Virus record (IMG/VR): IMGVR_UViG_3300042298_000163
Location: 1-25,906 of that record
Length of the DNA stretch: 25,906 nt
Reading direction: 5' to 3' (one strand)
Source: a virus
A program made the position numbers and the translations under genes. Below are positions 1 through 8,377 of this stretch, one piece after another. A model generated the notes under the pieces. It was not told where the DNA came from. It saw nothing but the letters and a program-made list of their open reading frames with translations, and searched no databases. Position 1 is the stretch's first letter, and each line of letters opens with the position of its first letter.

Positions 1-519
1 ATCACCAAGCAGCTTACCAAGACGCTGTTGTTTACCAGCCCCACGATGGTCACGCCTGTGCTGGGTACAGTGACCAGCGGCAATATCAGCGCCTGCACCA
101 GCACCAGCATGGTCATGGTCACTCCTGTCATTGGTGCAGCCACAGGCACAAGCCTTGCAGTCACCGCAGCGGTCACATCCTCTGGCACGGCTGGTGTGGG
201 TTATGCCACTGGTGCTGGCGGTGCAGTTACGCAGATCACCAGCCGAACCACAGGTGTGACGCTAGACAAGACCACTGGTGCAATTACGCTGTTCAGCGCA
301 GCAGGTTCGGCAACAGCGGCAACCTTCACCGTTACCAACAGCACTGTGGCAGCGACTGATGTGATTATCTTGAACCAAAAGTCAGGCACAGACCTGTACG
401 ACTTGATGGTCACGGCTGTTGCGGCAGGCAGTTTTAACGTCACCTTCCGAACCACTGGCGGCACGACAACAGAGACACCCGTGTTTAACTTTGCCGTCAT
501 CAAGGGCGTGGCAGCGTAA
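1..519 (+). CDS. Virion protein, C-terminal part (fibre/decoration-like), cut by window edge
   Basis: The reading frame is open from base 1 and ends at TAA 517-519, so the true start lies left of the window. The visible 172 residues are almost entirely Ala, Gly, Thr, Ser and Val, with short beta-strand-like repeats (TPVLG/TPVIG, ATGTSL) followed by a compact segment ending FAVIKGVAA. I remember this type of low-complexity, Ig-like beta domain from phage tail-fibre or head-decoration proteins, but cannot name a family with certainty. It lies directly before a P22 gp10-like gene and shares one base with it (TAATG), which places it in the virion assembly operon. An in-frame TTG at 28 and ATG at 46 are unlikely to be the real start because the frame is open upstream with the same composition. 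Confidence 0.7.
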   Translation: MTKQLTKTLLFTSPTMVTPVLGTVTSGNISACTSTSMVMVTPVIGAATGTSLAVTAAVTSSGTAGVGYATGAGGAVTQITSRTTGVTLDKTTGAITLFSAAGSATAATFTVTNSTVAATDVIILNQKSGTDLYDLMVTAVAAGSFNVTFRTTGGTTTETPVFNFAVIKGVAA

Positions 520-2162
520 TGAAAACGCCCATCCTCGGTTCATCCTACGTGGCCCGCAGTGTCAACGCTGCGGATGCCCGCATGGTCAACCTGTTCCCCG
601 AGGTCATCCCCGAGGGTGGACTAGAGCCTGCGTTTCTGAACCGTGCGCCAGGGTTGCGCTTGCTGGCGTCGATCGGCAACGGTCCAATCCGTGGCCTGTG
701 GGATTTTGCGCCTGACAGCAGCACCGCCTTTGTTGTGTCGGGCAACCAGTTCTTCAAAATCACCAACAGTTACGTTCCCACGTTGCTGGGCACCGTGGCG
801 GGCACTGGCCCCGTGAGCATCGCTGACAACGGAACCCAAGTGTTCATTGCAGCCAACGGGCCAAGCTACATCTACAACAACACGACCAACGTGTTCCAGC
901 AGATCACCGACCCTGACTTTCCCGGCGCAGTGAGCGTGGGCTATCTGGACGGCTACTTTGTGTTCAACGAGCCAAACAGCCAGCGCCTTTGGATCACCAG
1001 CCTGCTGGACGGCCTGTCCGTGGACCCGCTGGATTTTGTAAGCGCCGAGGGTGCGCCTGACGACATAACCGCCTTGATCGTTGACCACCGCGAAGTGTGG
1101 GTGCTGGGCACCAACTCGGTCGAGGTTTGGTACAACGCCGGGACAGCAGACTTTCCGTTGCAGCGCATCCAAGGCGCTTTTAACGAGATTGGCTGCATCT
1201 CCCCCTACTCGCTTGCCAAACTCGACAACGGCGTGTTCTGGCTGGGTTCTGACGCCCGTGGCAAGGGCATCGTCTACCGGGCCAACGGCTACACGGGCAC
1301 CCGCATCTCGACACACGCTGTCGAGTGGCAAATCCAGCAGTACGACGACATCACTGACGCCTTTGGGTACACGTACCAGCAAGACGGTCACGCTTTCTAC
1401 GTCCTGATCTTCCCATCGGCCAACACCACATGGGTGTATGACGTGGCAACGCAGGCATGGCACGAACGGGCTGGGTTTGAGAATGGGCAATTTACCCGTC
1501 ACCGCAGCAACTGCCAAATGGCGTTTAACAACGAGATTGTTGTCGGTGACTTTCAGACTGGCAACATCTACGCCTTTGATCTTGAGGATTACTCGGACAA
1601 CGGCCAGATTCAAAAGTGGTATCGCACATGGCGGGCACTGCCTACGGGCCAGAACAACTTCAAACGCACTGCGCAGCACAGCCTTCAGCTTAACTGTGAA
1701 GCAGGTGTTGGCTTGAACTTGTACCCCGCCTACGATGCGGAAGAATTAACGGCTGAAAACGGCGACATTTTGATTGCCGAGTACGTGCAAAACGAAATTA
1801 CTGCCGAAACGGGCGAAGTGCTGACCACCGAGGCGGGTGATGGTTTTGAGCCGCTGGTTGATGCAGCCGCCTACCCCGTGCCGTTTGTGCCGCCCATGAT
1901 GTTGTCAACCATTGGTTATTCTGCTGCACCTGGTTACGACCCCCAAGTCATGCTGCGCTGGAGCGATGACGGTGGACACACATGGTCTAACGAGCACTGG
2001 ACATCTTTGGGTCCAATCGGTGCTTATGGACGCCGTACATTTTGGAGGCGCTTGGGCATGACGCTCAAGCTGCGTGACCGGGTGTACGAGTTGTCGGGCA
2101 CTGACCCCGTGAAGATTGCCATCATGGGTGCTGAACTTATCCTCAGTCCGACTGTCGCGTAA
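519..2162 (+). CDS. Packaged DNA stabilisation protein, P22 gp10-like (tail hub/head completion)
   Basis: The 547-residue protein resembles the phage stabilisation family typified by P22 gp10, which forms a ring below the portal and gp4 and helps keep packaged DNA in the head. Visible hallmarks are the N-terminal segment about Ser-Tyr-Val-Ala-Arg-Ser and NLFPE (residues 9-28), the APGLRLL motif near residue 44, and many Trp/Tyr-rich beta-propeller-like repeats (for example WVLGTNSVEVWY near 195 and WVYDVATQAWHERAGF near 306). Family size is usually somewhat under 500 residues; this one carries an extra acidic segment around residues 408-440 (repeated TAENGD/TAETGE). The ATG overlaps the stop of the upstream gene by one base (TAATG) and its own stop overlaps the next start the same way, indicating translational coupling. 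Confidence 0.88.
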   Translation: MKTPILGSSYVARSVNAADARMVNLFPEVIPEGGLEPAFLNRAPGLRLLASIGNGPIRGLWDFAPDSSTAFVVSGNQFFKITNSYVPTLLGTVAGTGPVSIADNGTQVFIAANGPSYIYNNTTNVFQQITDPDFPGAVSVGYLDGYFVFNEPNSQRLWITSLLDGLSVDPLDFVSAEGAPDDITALIVDHREVWVLGTNSVEVWYNAGTADFPLQRIQGAFNEIGCISPYSLAKLDNGVFWLGSDARGKGIVYRANGYTGTRISTHAVEWQIQQYDDITDAFGYTYQQDGHAFYVLIFPSANTTWVYDVATQAWHERAGFENGQFTRHRSNCQMAFNNEIVVGDFQTGNIYAFDLEDYSDNGQIQKWYRTWRALPTGQNNFKRTAQHSLQLNCEAGVGLNLYPAYDAEELTAENGDILIAEYVQNEITAETGEVLTTEAGDGFEPLVDAAAYPVPFVPPMMLSTIGYSAAPGYDPQVMLRWSDDGGHTWSNEHWTSLGPIGAYGRRTFWRRLGMTLKLRDRVYELSGTDPVKIAIMGAELILSPTVA

Positions 2163-3073
2163 TGGCAACCGCACAACTGACCAACATCACGCCTCCTCGG
2201 GTTCCTTTGCTGGACCCGAAGACTGGCCTTATCTCGCGTGAGTGGTATCGCTTTTTCTTGAGCCTGTTTGTGCTGACCGGCAGCGGCCAGAATACCGCAT
2301 CGCTGACCGACTTGCAGGTGGGGCCACCCATGCCCACCCAAGAAGACTTTGGCGAGATCGTCATCAGTATTGATTCGCTCAAGACACAGCCAAGTCAGGA
2401 AAGCGCACTTGACCAAATCGCCGAGTTGCAGAAACAGATCGACGGGTTGCAAAAGCAGATTGAGTGTCCTTGCACCGAACTGACAGCCGAGTTGCAAAAG
2501 CAAATCGAGGGGTTGCAAAAGCAGATCGAAAGCCCTTGCACTGAACTGACAGCCGAGTTGCAAAAGCAGATCGAGGGTCTTCAAATGACCCCAGCCCCTC
2601 GTGAGTTTGAACGATCGCGGTACGGCTCGTTCTACGACACCACGACTCAGACGGCCACCACGATCAACACGGCCCAAGCGATTACGTTCAACACTACGGA
2701 CTTGAGCCGAGGTGTGTATCTTGGCACCCCAACATCAAGGGTGTACGTGGACACACCGGGCATCTACAACTTTGACACCTCGTTTCAGTTGGACAAGACC
2801 ACAGGCGGCGTGGCCGAGTTCTACTTCTGGTTTCGACTCAACGGCACAGACGTGCCCGACAGCGCCAGCCAGATCAGGATTCAGGGCAATGACGCTGAGA
2901 TATTTTCGTCACTCAACTACTTTTTTGACCTCAACGCTGGCGACTACGTTGAGATGATGTTTTCAACGACCAGCCTGAGTGTTGAACTTCTTTCCGTGCC
3001 TGCGACTGCACCTGTCCCCGGCATACCGTCTATCATTCTCACAGTTTCAAACAATATTGGGGGTATCCAATGA
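2162..3073 (+). CDS. Tail-needle-like protein: coiled coil with C-terminal knob
   Basis: This 303-residue protein has three parts. Residues 1-60 carry the segment PPRVPLLDPKTGLISREWYRFF, broken here by a hydrophobic stretch, and look like an anchoring region. Residues 84-145 form a coiled coil built from a 22-residue repeat (AELQKQIxGLQKQIE...PCTELT). Residues 150-303 look like a beta-rich knob with alternating aromatic and polar residues (YFWFRLNGTDVP, GDYVEMMF), similar in style to C1q/TNF-like phage knobs. In P22 and Sf6 the gene after gp10 encodes gp26, the trimeric needle that plugs the tail, and Sf6-type needles end in a TNF-like knob. Gene order and architecture therefore suggest a gp26 analogue. 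Sequence identity to gp26 was not seen, so this is inference. It could also be a fibre. Confidence 0.62.
   Translation: MATAQLTNITPPRVPLLDPKTGLISREWYRFFLSLFVLTGSGQNTASLTDLQVGPPMPTQEDFGEIVISIDSLKTQPSQESALDQIAELQKQIDGLQKQIECPCTELTAELQKQIEGLQKQIESPCTELTAELQKQIEGLQMTPAPREFERSRYGSFYDTTTQTATTINTAQAITFNTTDLSRGVYLGTPTSRVYVDTPGIYNFDTSFQLDKTTGGVAEFYFWFRLNGTDVPDSASQIRIQGNDAEIFSSLNYFFDLNAGDYVEMMFSTTSLSVELLSVPATAPVPGIPSIILTVSNNIGGIQ
2420..2584 (+). repeat. 66-bp tandem repeat (2.5 copies) in the coiled coil
   Basis: Three consecutive units begin with GCCGAGTTGCA at 2420, 2486 and 2552. The period is exactly 66 bp (22 residues) and the third copy breaks off after about 33 bp. The units are nearly identical at DNA level, including silent positions, so the duplication is recent. 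Each unit encodes a Leu/Ile heptad-like helix followed by a Cys-Pro-Cys or Ser-Pro-Cys turn. Confidence 0.9.
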
Positions 3074-3405
3074 CAGTCACCGTTAAAAACCTTGTGCCAT
3101 CGAAAGATGTTGCAAACAGCCAGACAACCCAGTACACCGCAACCGGCGTGACCACGATCATCGACAAGTTTACGGCGACCAATTACAGCGCCAGTGCTGC
3201 CACGATCTCGGTCAACTTGGTTACCCTGGCAGGCTCCGCTGGCAACAGCAACCTGATCACCAAGACCAAGACGCTTCAGCCGTCCGAGGTCTACACGTTT
3301 CCCGAGTTGGTCGGGCAGGTTTTGAACCCCGGCGACTTCATCAGTACAATCGCTGGAACCGCCACCGCCATCAACATGCGGGTTTCTGGCCGCGAGGTGA
3401 CCTGA
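3070..3405 (+). CDS. Small virion-type beta protein, function unknown
   Basis: The 111-residue product has no charged or hydrophobic transmembrane segment and alternates Thr/Val/Ile residues, as expected of a single beta-sandwich domain (for example TATGVTTIIDKFTATNYS near residue 23 and TKTLQPSEVYTFPEL near 66). It starts at an ATGA overlap with the needle-like gene and carries GGGGGT 5 bases before the ATG. Small beta proteins of this kind often lie between the needle and ejection genes of P22-like phages. I do not recognise a named family. A head- or tail-decoration role is only a guess from position. Confidence 0.75.
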   Translation: MTVTVKNLVPSKDVANSQTTQYTATGVTTIIDKFTATNYSASAATISVNLVTLAGSAGNSNLITKTKTLQPSEVYTFPELVGQVLNPGDFISTIAGTATAINMRVSGREVT

Positions 3406-3872
3406 TGCAAGTGACTTACGGTGAAGGGTTCGCTGTTGCGCCGCCTCAAATGATGCGGCAAAAGGTAGAATCGTTGCAGCAAGAGTTGTCAAAACTGCCG
3501 CAATACGAACCCAAGACAAAGCACTATTTCCACGGCGGTATGTACTGCCGCGAAGTGTTTCGTCACGCCGGAGTGCTGGTAGTTGGGGCAATCCACAAGA
3601 AAGAACACTTGTACCTCATCGTGTCAGGCACCGTGGCGATCACGGACGGTGAGGGTAATGTGCAAGAGGTCACCGGGCCTCACTTGTTTCAAAGCAAACC
3701 CGGGACAAAGCGGGCAGTGTACGCAGTTACTGATGCGCTTTGCATGACGTTTCACGCCATTGAGGCAACAACGGTCGAGAAAGCCGAAGCCGATCTGGTT
3801 GAGGTAGAACCCGATTCGATGTATGCTTTGGGCAACACGGTCAAGAACAAACAAATTGAGGTGTCACTATGA
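3405..3872 (+). CDS. Cupin-like (RmlC-fold) phage protein, function unknown
   Basis: The 155-residue product carries a sequence suggestive of a small cupin barrel: YFHGGMYCREVF (residues 42-53), HKKEHLYLIVSGTVAI (about 65-80), and GPHLFQSKPGTKRAVYA (about 91-107), ending DALCMTFHA. The His and Glu residues in HKKEH and the later His are where cupins place metal ligands. A leading helical segment (residues 15-35) precedes the barrel. It shares one base with the upstream stop (TGATG) and its stop overlaps the next start (ATGA), so it is coupled to the ejection gene. Cupin-like proteins occur in many phage virion operons without a proven role; enzymatic activity is not implied. Confidence 0.72.
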   Translation: MQVTYGEGFAVAPPQMMRQKVESLQQELSKLPQYEPKTKHYFHGGMYCREVFRHAGVLVVGAIHKKEHLYLIVSGTVAITDGEGNVQEVTGPHLFQSKPGTKRAVYAVTDALCMTFHAIEATTVEKAEADLVEVEPDSMYALGNTVKNKQIEVSL

Positions 3873-4624
3873 CATTTTGGGTAGCTGGTGCCGTTGTCGG
3901 CAGTGCATTAATTGGCGGTCGAGCGTCTGGTAAAGCAGCCGAGGCGCAAGCTGGCGCTGCTGACCAATCCGCGCAAATTCAAAAGCAAATTGCTGATCAA
4001 CAAATTGCACTTCAACGTGAGCAATTTAATCGACAAATTGAATTGCAGCAACCGTTTCGCGATGTAGGATTGCGGGCACTAAACAAACTAGAAGGTGCGA
4101 CAGATTACACGCCTTTTGGTATGTCGCAGTTTCAGCAAGACCCCGGTTATTCATTTAGGATGTCCGAGGGGATGAAGGGTCTGGAGCGATCCGCTGCTGC
4201 TCGTGGTGGCCTGCTCTCGGGTTCTACGCTTAAGGGCATCCAGCGATTTGGTCAAGACCTTGGATCGCAGGAGTACCAGAACGCTTTTAACCGTTATCAA
4301 ACTGAACGCAGCGCCCGTTTAAACCCACTTCAGTCGTTGGCCGGTGTTGGTCAAACTTCGGCACAGCAAGTCGGAGCAGCGGGTCAAAATATGGCTTCGG
4401 GAATAAGCAATGCGTTGGGTGCTTACGGTCAAGGTGCAAGTGAGGCTTTTGGTGCTGCCGGTCAAGCCCGAGCCTCGGGTTACGTGGGTGGTGCCAACGC
4501 GTTGACTGGTGCCTTGAGCACTGGTCTGAACTACTATCAGGGTCAGCAATACTTAAACGCACTGCGTCCTCCGACACCAACTGTTGGGTACTCGGGTCAA
4601 GGCCCAATGGGTTACGCCCCGTAA
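3869..4624 (+). CDS. DNA-ejection-type virion protein (P22 gp7/gp14 position)
   Basis: The 251-residue protein begins with a hydrophobic, glycine-rich segment (WVAGAVVGSALIGG, residues 4-17), continues as a long Gln-rich helix (QIQKQIADQQIALQREQFNRQIELQQPF) and ends in a Gly/Ala/Gln-rich tail. A central block, PGYSFRMSEGMKGLERSAAARGGLLSG, is one I remember from proteins annotated as phage DNA transfer or ejection proteins. In P22 three proteins (gp7, gp20, gp16) are packaged in the head and ejected to form a DNA conduit across the envelope. This is the first of three consecutive genes of that character here. It starts at an ATGA overlap with the cupin-like gene. Confidence 0.7.
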   Translation: MTFWVAGAVVGSALIGGRASGKAAEAQAGAADQSAQIQKQIADQQIALQREQFNRQIELQQPFRDVGLRALNKLEGATDYTPFGMSQFQQDPGYSFRMSEGMKGLERSAAARGGLLSGSTLKGIQRFGQDLGSQEYQNAFNRYQTERSARLNPLQSLAGVGQTSAQQVGAAGQNMASGISNALGAYGQGASEAFGAAGQARASGYVGGANALTGALSTGLNYYQGQQYLNALRPPTPTVGYSGQGPMGYAP

Positions 4625-4633
4625 GGACTGAAA

Positions 4634-6229
4634 ATGGCAACTAATCCCAACATCTCATTGGCCGTCAGAGGCATCGAACTACAAGACCCACTGGCTCAGT
4701 ACGGTCGTGTGGCAGCTATCCAAGGCGCACAGCAGCAAAACCAACTGGCCCAGTTGCAAATGCGGCAAGTGCAGCGTGAGCAAGAATCAACCAATGCGCT
4801 GAACCGCGCATACGCCGAGGCGTACAACCCACAGACCGGTGAAATTGACATCAACAGGCTGCGTGGGTCACTCTCGACTGGTGGCTTTGGCTCCAAGTTG
4901 CCCGGTATTGAAAAGGGTTTAGTTGATTTGCAGACTGCCCGCACGACACAGCAAAAGTTACAAGGTGATGTAGCAGCACAGCCTACGACATTGGCGGCTG
5001 CTCAATCTAAGTTGCTTGACGATAAACTAAAACAGTCGCGTGGTTTTCTTGAAACGCTTGACCCAGCCTCGCCCGATGCTGCCGAAAGATACATGCAGTG
5101 GCACCGCGCCAACCATGCTGACCCCGTAATCGGCAAAGCATTGGAAGCCCGTGGTATCACGGTGGACCAGTCAATGGCCCGCATTCAACAATTGTTGCAG
5201 ACCCCGGGTGGCTTAAACCGTTTGATCAACGAGTCCAAGCTGGGCACCGAAAAGTTCATGGAGATGAACAAGCCGCAACTGTCCACTAAGGACACCGGCA
5301 ATGTGTTGATTGACCGCACGTTCCAACCGTTGACAGGTCAAATTACCGAAGTCAGTCGTACCCCTAAGATGATGGCTCCGGGTGAGCAAGAGCGCATTGA
5401 CATCGGTCGCAGTCAACTTCGTACATCACAAGGTCAACTCAGTTTGGCGCAGGAAAAGTTTGCGTTTGAACAGGCCAATCCTGGCTTTGAACTTAAAGAA
5501 GCTGAAGATGGCTCAATTGTTGGTGTGAACAAGCGCACCTTGCAGGCTTTCCCTGTTTCAATTGGTGGCGCTGCGCCTGCGGCTGCTCCAGCGGCACCTG
5601 GTGCGGGTATGCCTGGGCCACGTATGCCAGCACCAGCAACGCAAGCCATCCCAGGCATGACCAGTGTGCTGGATCAACCCGCTGTCGCTGCCGCACCTGG
5701 GGTTGCTTCTGCTGCTGGTCCAACACAACTGCGTGGCAAATCCACGGCACTTAACGAGGGGCAAGCCAACGCTACGGCGTTTGGCATCAGGATGCTAGAA
5801 GCCGAAACCATTTTGGAAGACTTGGCCAAAAAAGGCGTTTTGAAAGGTGCGGTGATTGAGCAGACCCCATTTATTGGCGGAACCTTGGGCCGAGTCTTGC
5901 CAAGTGCTTTGGGCGGCACCAGCACAGCGCAACAACAAGTCAATCAAGCAAAATCAAACTTCATTACTGCTGTGTTGAGAAAAGAATCTGGCGCTGTAAT
6001 TTCAGATTCAGAATTTGCCAGAGAAGATGAAAAATACTTTCCACAAATTAATGACAATCCTGAAGTTGTAAAACAAAAAGCCAGAGCAAGGCGATTGGCT
6101 ATTGAGTCTATGAAAATTCAAGCAGGGCCAGGTGCAAAAAACATTTCGCCTAAGTTTATAACCGGCATTCCAAGTGCAGTTGGCGCAACAAACAACGATC
6201 CACTTGGACTTGGAATTAGGGGCCAATAA
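4634..6229 (+). CDS. DNA-ejection-type virion protein (P22 gp20/gp16 position)
   Basis: The product has 531 residues. AAGGA six bases before the ATG supports the start. Residues 20-110 are helical and Gln-rich (RVAAIQGAQQQNQLAQLQMRQVQ, broken by charged residues). Residues about 315-365 form an Ala/Pro-rich linker. The C-terminal 150 residues contain SNFITAVLRKESGAVISDSEF followed by YFPQINDNPEVVKQKARARR, a helical motif I recall from the C-terminal regions of podovirus injection proteins. The last 290 bases are clearly AT-richer than the rest (about 38 percent GC over 5941-6180), hinting at a different origin for this domain. Assignment rests on position, helical composition and the C-terminal motif. 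Confidence 0.68.
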   Translation: MATNPNISLAVRGIELQDPLAQYGRVAAIQGAQQQNQLAQLQMRQVQREQESTNALNRAYAEAYNPQTGEIDINRLRGSLSTGGFGSKLPGIEKGLVDLQTARTTQQKLQGDVAAQPTTLAAAQSKLLDDKLKQSRGFLETLDPASPDAAERYMQWHRANHADPVIGKALEARGITVDQSMARIQQLLQTPGGLNRLINESKLGTEKFMEMNKPQLSTKDTGNVLIDRTFQPLTGQITEVSRTPKMMAPGEQERIDIGRSQLRTSQGQLSLAQEKFAFEQANPGFELKEAEDGSIVGVNKRTLQAFPVSIGGAAPAAAPAAPGAGMPGPRMPAPATQAIPGMTSVLDQPAVAAAPGVASAAGPTQLRGKSTALNEGQANATAFGIRMLEAETILEDLAKKGVLKGAVIEQTPFIGGTLGRVLPSALGGTSTAQQQVNQAKSNFITAVLRKESGAVISDSEFAREDEKYFPQINDNPEVVKQKARARRLAIESMKIQAGPGAKNISPKFITGIPSAVGATNNDPLGLGIRGQ

Positions 6230-8101
6230 ATGGCAACACTTGCTGAATTTAGAACACAGTACCCTCAGTACAACGATGTTCCTGACCTGACATTGGCTGA
6301 CTCACTGCACCAAAAGTTTTACAGCCAGATCCCCAAGATGGACTTTTACAAGACCATCGGTTTGGGTTCGGCTGCGGCAATCCCAGGCGCTGAAAATGTT
6401 GTGACTGGCGTTAAGCCACCAGAGGTGTCTATGCGTGACCGAATCTCGGGCATCATAGAAACACCGCTGGCGCTGGGTGCGACTTTGGCCGGAGGTTTAA
6501 TCTCTCCAATTGCCGGTGGCATCTCACTTGCTGCCAGCGGTCAAGGCATTAACACGCCAGAAGGCCGCAGGGCTATGGAAGCAGGCATGAAGGCTGTTCA
6601 GTACCAACCCCGTACACAAACCGCAAGGCAAGCGTTGGGTGCCGTTGGCGAGTTCTTGCAGCCGTTGACTGCGGCACTGCCGCCAACACTTGGTAGTGTT
6701 GGCACTTCGTTGAACGCTCTGGCTTTTCCTGCCATACAGCAGACCGGCGCTGCCCTGCGGCCAATGGTTGCGCAAATGGCACCACCAGTGCAAAACGCTT
6801 TGGCAAGAGTCTTGCCAACGCCACAACAGCCTCAAATGCAGGGCATGGGCGCTGCGACTACCGCAGAAGATCTGATGCGCCAAGAGCGTTTGCAGCGTTT
6901 GGGCATTCGTGCCACGGCTGGTGAGCGTGAAAAGAATTTACAAAAGCAACAGTTTGAGTCTGAAGTTCAGCGTGGCGTCATTGCTGGCATTCCTGAAGAC
7001 GTAAAAGTTGAATTGTCTGAAAAAGCCAGAACATTTAAGACCGGCCAAAAACAAGACATCATCAACAACTTTGAACGCATGACTAGCGAAGTCGGTGCAG
7101 AAGTTGCCGACCCAACGCAGATGAGGGCTGTGGGCCGAATCGTAGACAAGGCGTTGAACGACGAGTACACCAAGAAATTTGATGCTTACAAGCAGTTGTA
7201 TGCCCGAGCCGACAACGCTGGCGAGACATTGCAACAAGTGCCGTATCAAAGTTTGCTGGATTACATCAACACCAAGACACCAACACAGCGCCAAAAGCTA
7301 GATCCAATTTTGGATTCTGTGGCTGAGTCATTGAGAATGAATGACCCACAAAACACTGGCGCAATTTCTGTGCGTGCGCTTGAAGACATCTACCAACAAA
7401 TTGGCACGGTCAAAGATTCGGCAAACGCCAAGCCTATGAAGAACATCATTACCCAGATGGGTGAGGGTGCCGGCGGTGAGTTGTATCAAGCAGCACGCAA
7501 AGCCAGAGAGCAATTGGCAAAGCAGTTTGAAGACGTGTCCAGAGTGGACAAGCTGTTGAGCACCAAATCTGGCTACGCTGACCGCAGGGTGGCGCTTGAC
7601 GATGTGTTCAAGCATATTGTGTTGGACGGCTCTTTGGAAGAAATGCGCACGGTCACCACTTTGCTGAAAAAAGGTGGACCAGCCGGCCAACAAGCCTACA
7701 AAGAATTGCAAGGCCAGACCATTCAACAGATGAAAGAGATGCTCACCAAAGGTGATCAGATGTCTTTCAGAAACCTGAACACGTTGATCAATCAATTGGA
7801 CAACGAAGACAAGCTGGTTTACATGTATGGCAAATCTGGCCGTGATCAGATCATGGATCTACGAGATGCCATCAAAGATGTGGTGGTCAAAGAGCCTGGC
7901 GCTGTCAATTACAGCAACACTTCTGGTGCTGTCTTGCGTGGCCTTGAGGCTTTGCAGAAATTGCCAGTGCGCATACCTGGTGTGCAAACAGCCGCTGAAG
8001 TTGCGCGTACACGCCAAGTAAAAAAGCAGTTTGAACAATCACTGCAACAGCCAAACCAACTGGCCCCAAAAACTACCAAACAAAACTACCTTGCGCCTTA
8101 A
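6230..8101 (+). CDS. DNA-ejection-type virion protein, large (third of the block)
   Basis: The 623-residue product begins immediately after the previous stop (TAAATG) with AGGGG as ribosome site. Its N-terminus, LAEFRTQYPQYNDVPDLTLADSLHQKFY with a following PKMDFYKTIG, is a motif I recognise from many large phage ejection and polyvalent virion proteins. A Gly/Ala-rich hydrophobic segment lies at about residues 80-110 (TPLALGATLAGGLISPIAGG), able to touch or cross a membrane. The remainder (210-600) is long, charged and helical. This matches the behaviour expected of P22 gp16/gp20-type conduit proteins, but no catalytic motif is visible. Its end is followed by a short gap and then the lysis genes. 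Confidence 0.68.
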   Translation: MATLAEFRTQYPQYNDVPDLTLADSLHQKFYSQIPKMDFYKTIGLGSAAAIPGAENVVTGVKPPEVSMRDRISGIIETPLALGATLAGGLISPIAGGISLAASGQGINTPEGRRAMEAGMKAVQYQPRTQTARQALGAVGEFLQPLTAALPPTLGSVGTSLNALAFPAIQQTGAALRPMVAQMAPPVQNALARVLPTPQQPQMQGMGAATTAEDLMRQERLQRLGIRATAGEREKNLQKQQFESEVQRGVIAGIPEDVKVELSEKARTFKTGQKQDIINNFERMTSEVGAEVADPTQMRAVGRIVDKALNDEYTKKFDAYKQLYARADNAGETLQQVPYQSLLDYINTKTPTQRQKLDPILDSVAESLRMNDPQNTGAISVRALEDIYQQIGTVKDSANAKPMKNIITQMGEGAGGELYQAARKAREQLAKQFEDVSRVDKLLSTKSGYADRRVALDDVFKHIVLDGSLEEMRTVTTLLKKGGPAGQQAYKELQGQTIQQMKEMLTKGDQMSFRNLNTLINQLDNEDKLVYMYGKSGRDQIMDLRDAIKDVVVKEPGAVNYSNTSGAVLRGLEALQKLPVRIPGVQTAAEVARTRQVKKQFEQSLQQPNQLAPKTTKQNYLAP

Positions 8102-8118
8102 TACAAATTAGTTAAAAT
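8091..8118 (+). promoter_or_regulatory. Possible promoter before the lysis cassette
   Basis: TTGCGC (8091-8096) and TAAAAT (8113-8118) are separated by 16 bases. The first overlaps the end of the ejection gene. Transcription would begin near 8125, close to the lysis gene start at 8131. The -35 match is only 4 of 6, so the call is weak. Confidence 0.3.
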
Positions 8119-8130
8119 ACGGGAACTTTC

Positions 8131-8376
8131 ATGATGGAATCAGCAGAAATGGCCGAGATCGACCCAGTGAAGTACGGAGTCTTGTGGGAGCGCGTCAAGG
8201 GTTACGAACGCCGCTTCGATGAGATGAGCACCAAGATCGACAAGATGGAAAGTCATGTCGAGAAACTGGTGGCCCTTGCGAACCAAGGCCGTGGTGGGTT
8301 TTGGGCTGGAATGGCTTTTGTGTCATTCATTTCCAGTGGAGTAGGGTTTACCTTAAGCTGGATCAAAGGGCACTGA
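8131..8376 (+). CDS. Small coiled-coil protein with C-terminal membrane anchor (lysis cassette)
   Basis: The 81-residue product has a charged helical N-terminal part (residues 10-52, WERVKGYERRFDEMSTKIDK and following heptads) and one hydrophobic segment at about 57-76 (FWAGMAFVSFISSGVGFTLSW). This resembles the XhlA/haemolysin-like layout of helper proteins found next to holins: cytoplasmic coiled coil plus one membrane span. GGGAA lies five bases before the first ATG and eight before the second (8134), so either methionine may start the protein. It is the first gene of the lysis block, upstream of a holin-like gene and an endolysin. Confidence 0.68.
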   Translation: MMESAEMAEIDPVKYGVLWERVKGYERRFDEMSTKIDKMESHVEKLVALANQGRGGFWAGMAFVSFISSGVGFTLSWIKGH

Positions 8377-8377
8377 G

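Noticed and set aside
621-1679. 352-codon minus-strand frame inside the gp10-like gene
   Set aside because: Shadow of a GC-rich coding frame; no motifs, no ribosome site, and it opposes a well-supported virion gene.
5794-5800. TGCTAGA in the ejection gene as an additional operator
   Set aside because: The left half-site needed for the 7-3-7 repeat is missing and it lies in mid-gene; treated as chance.
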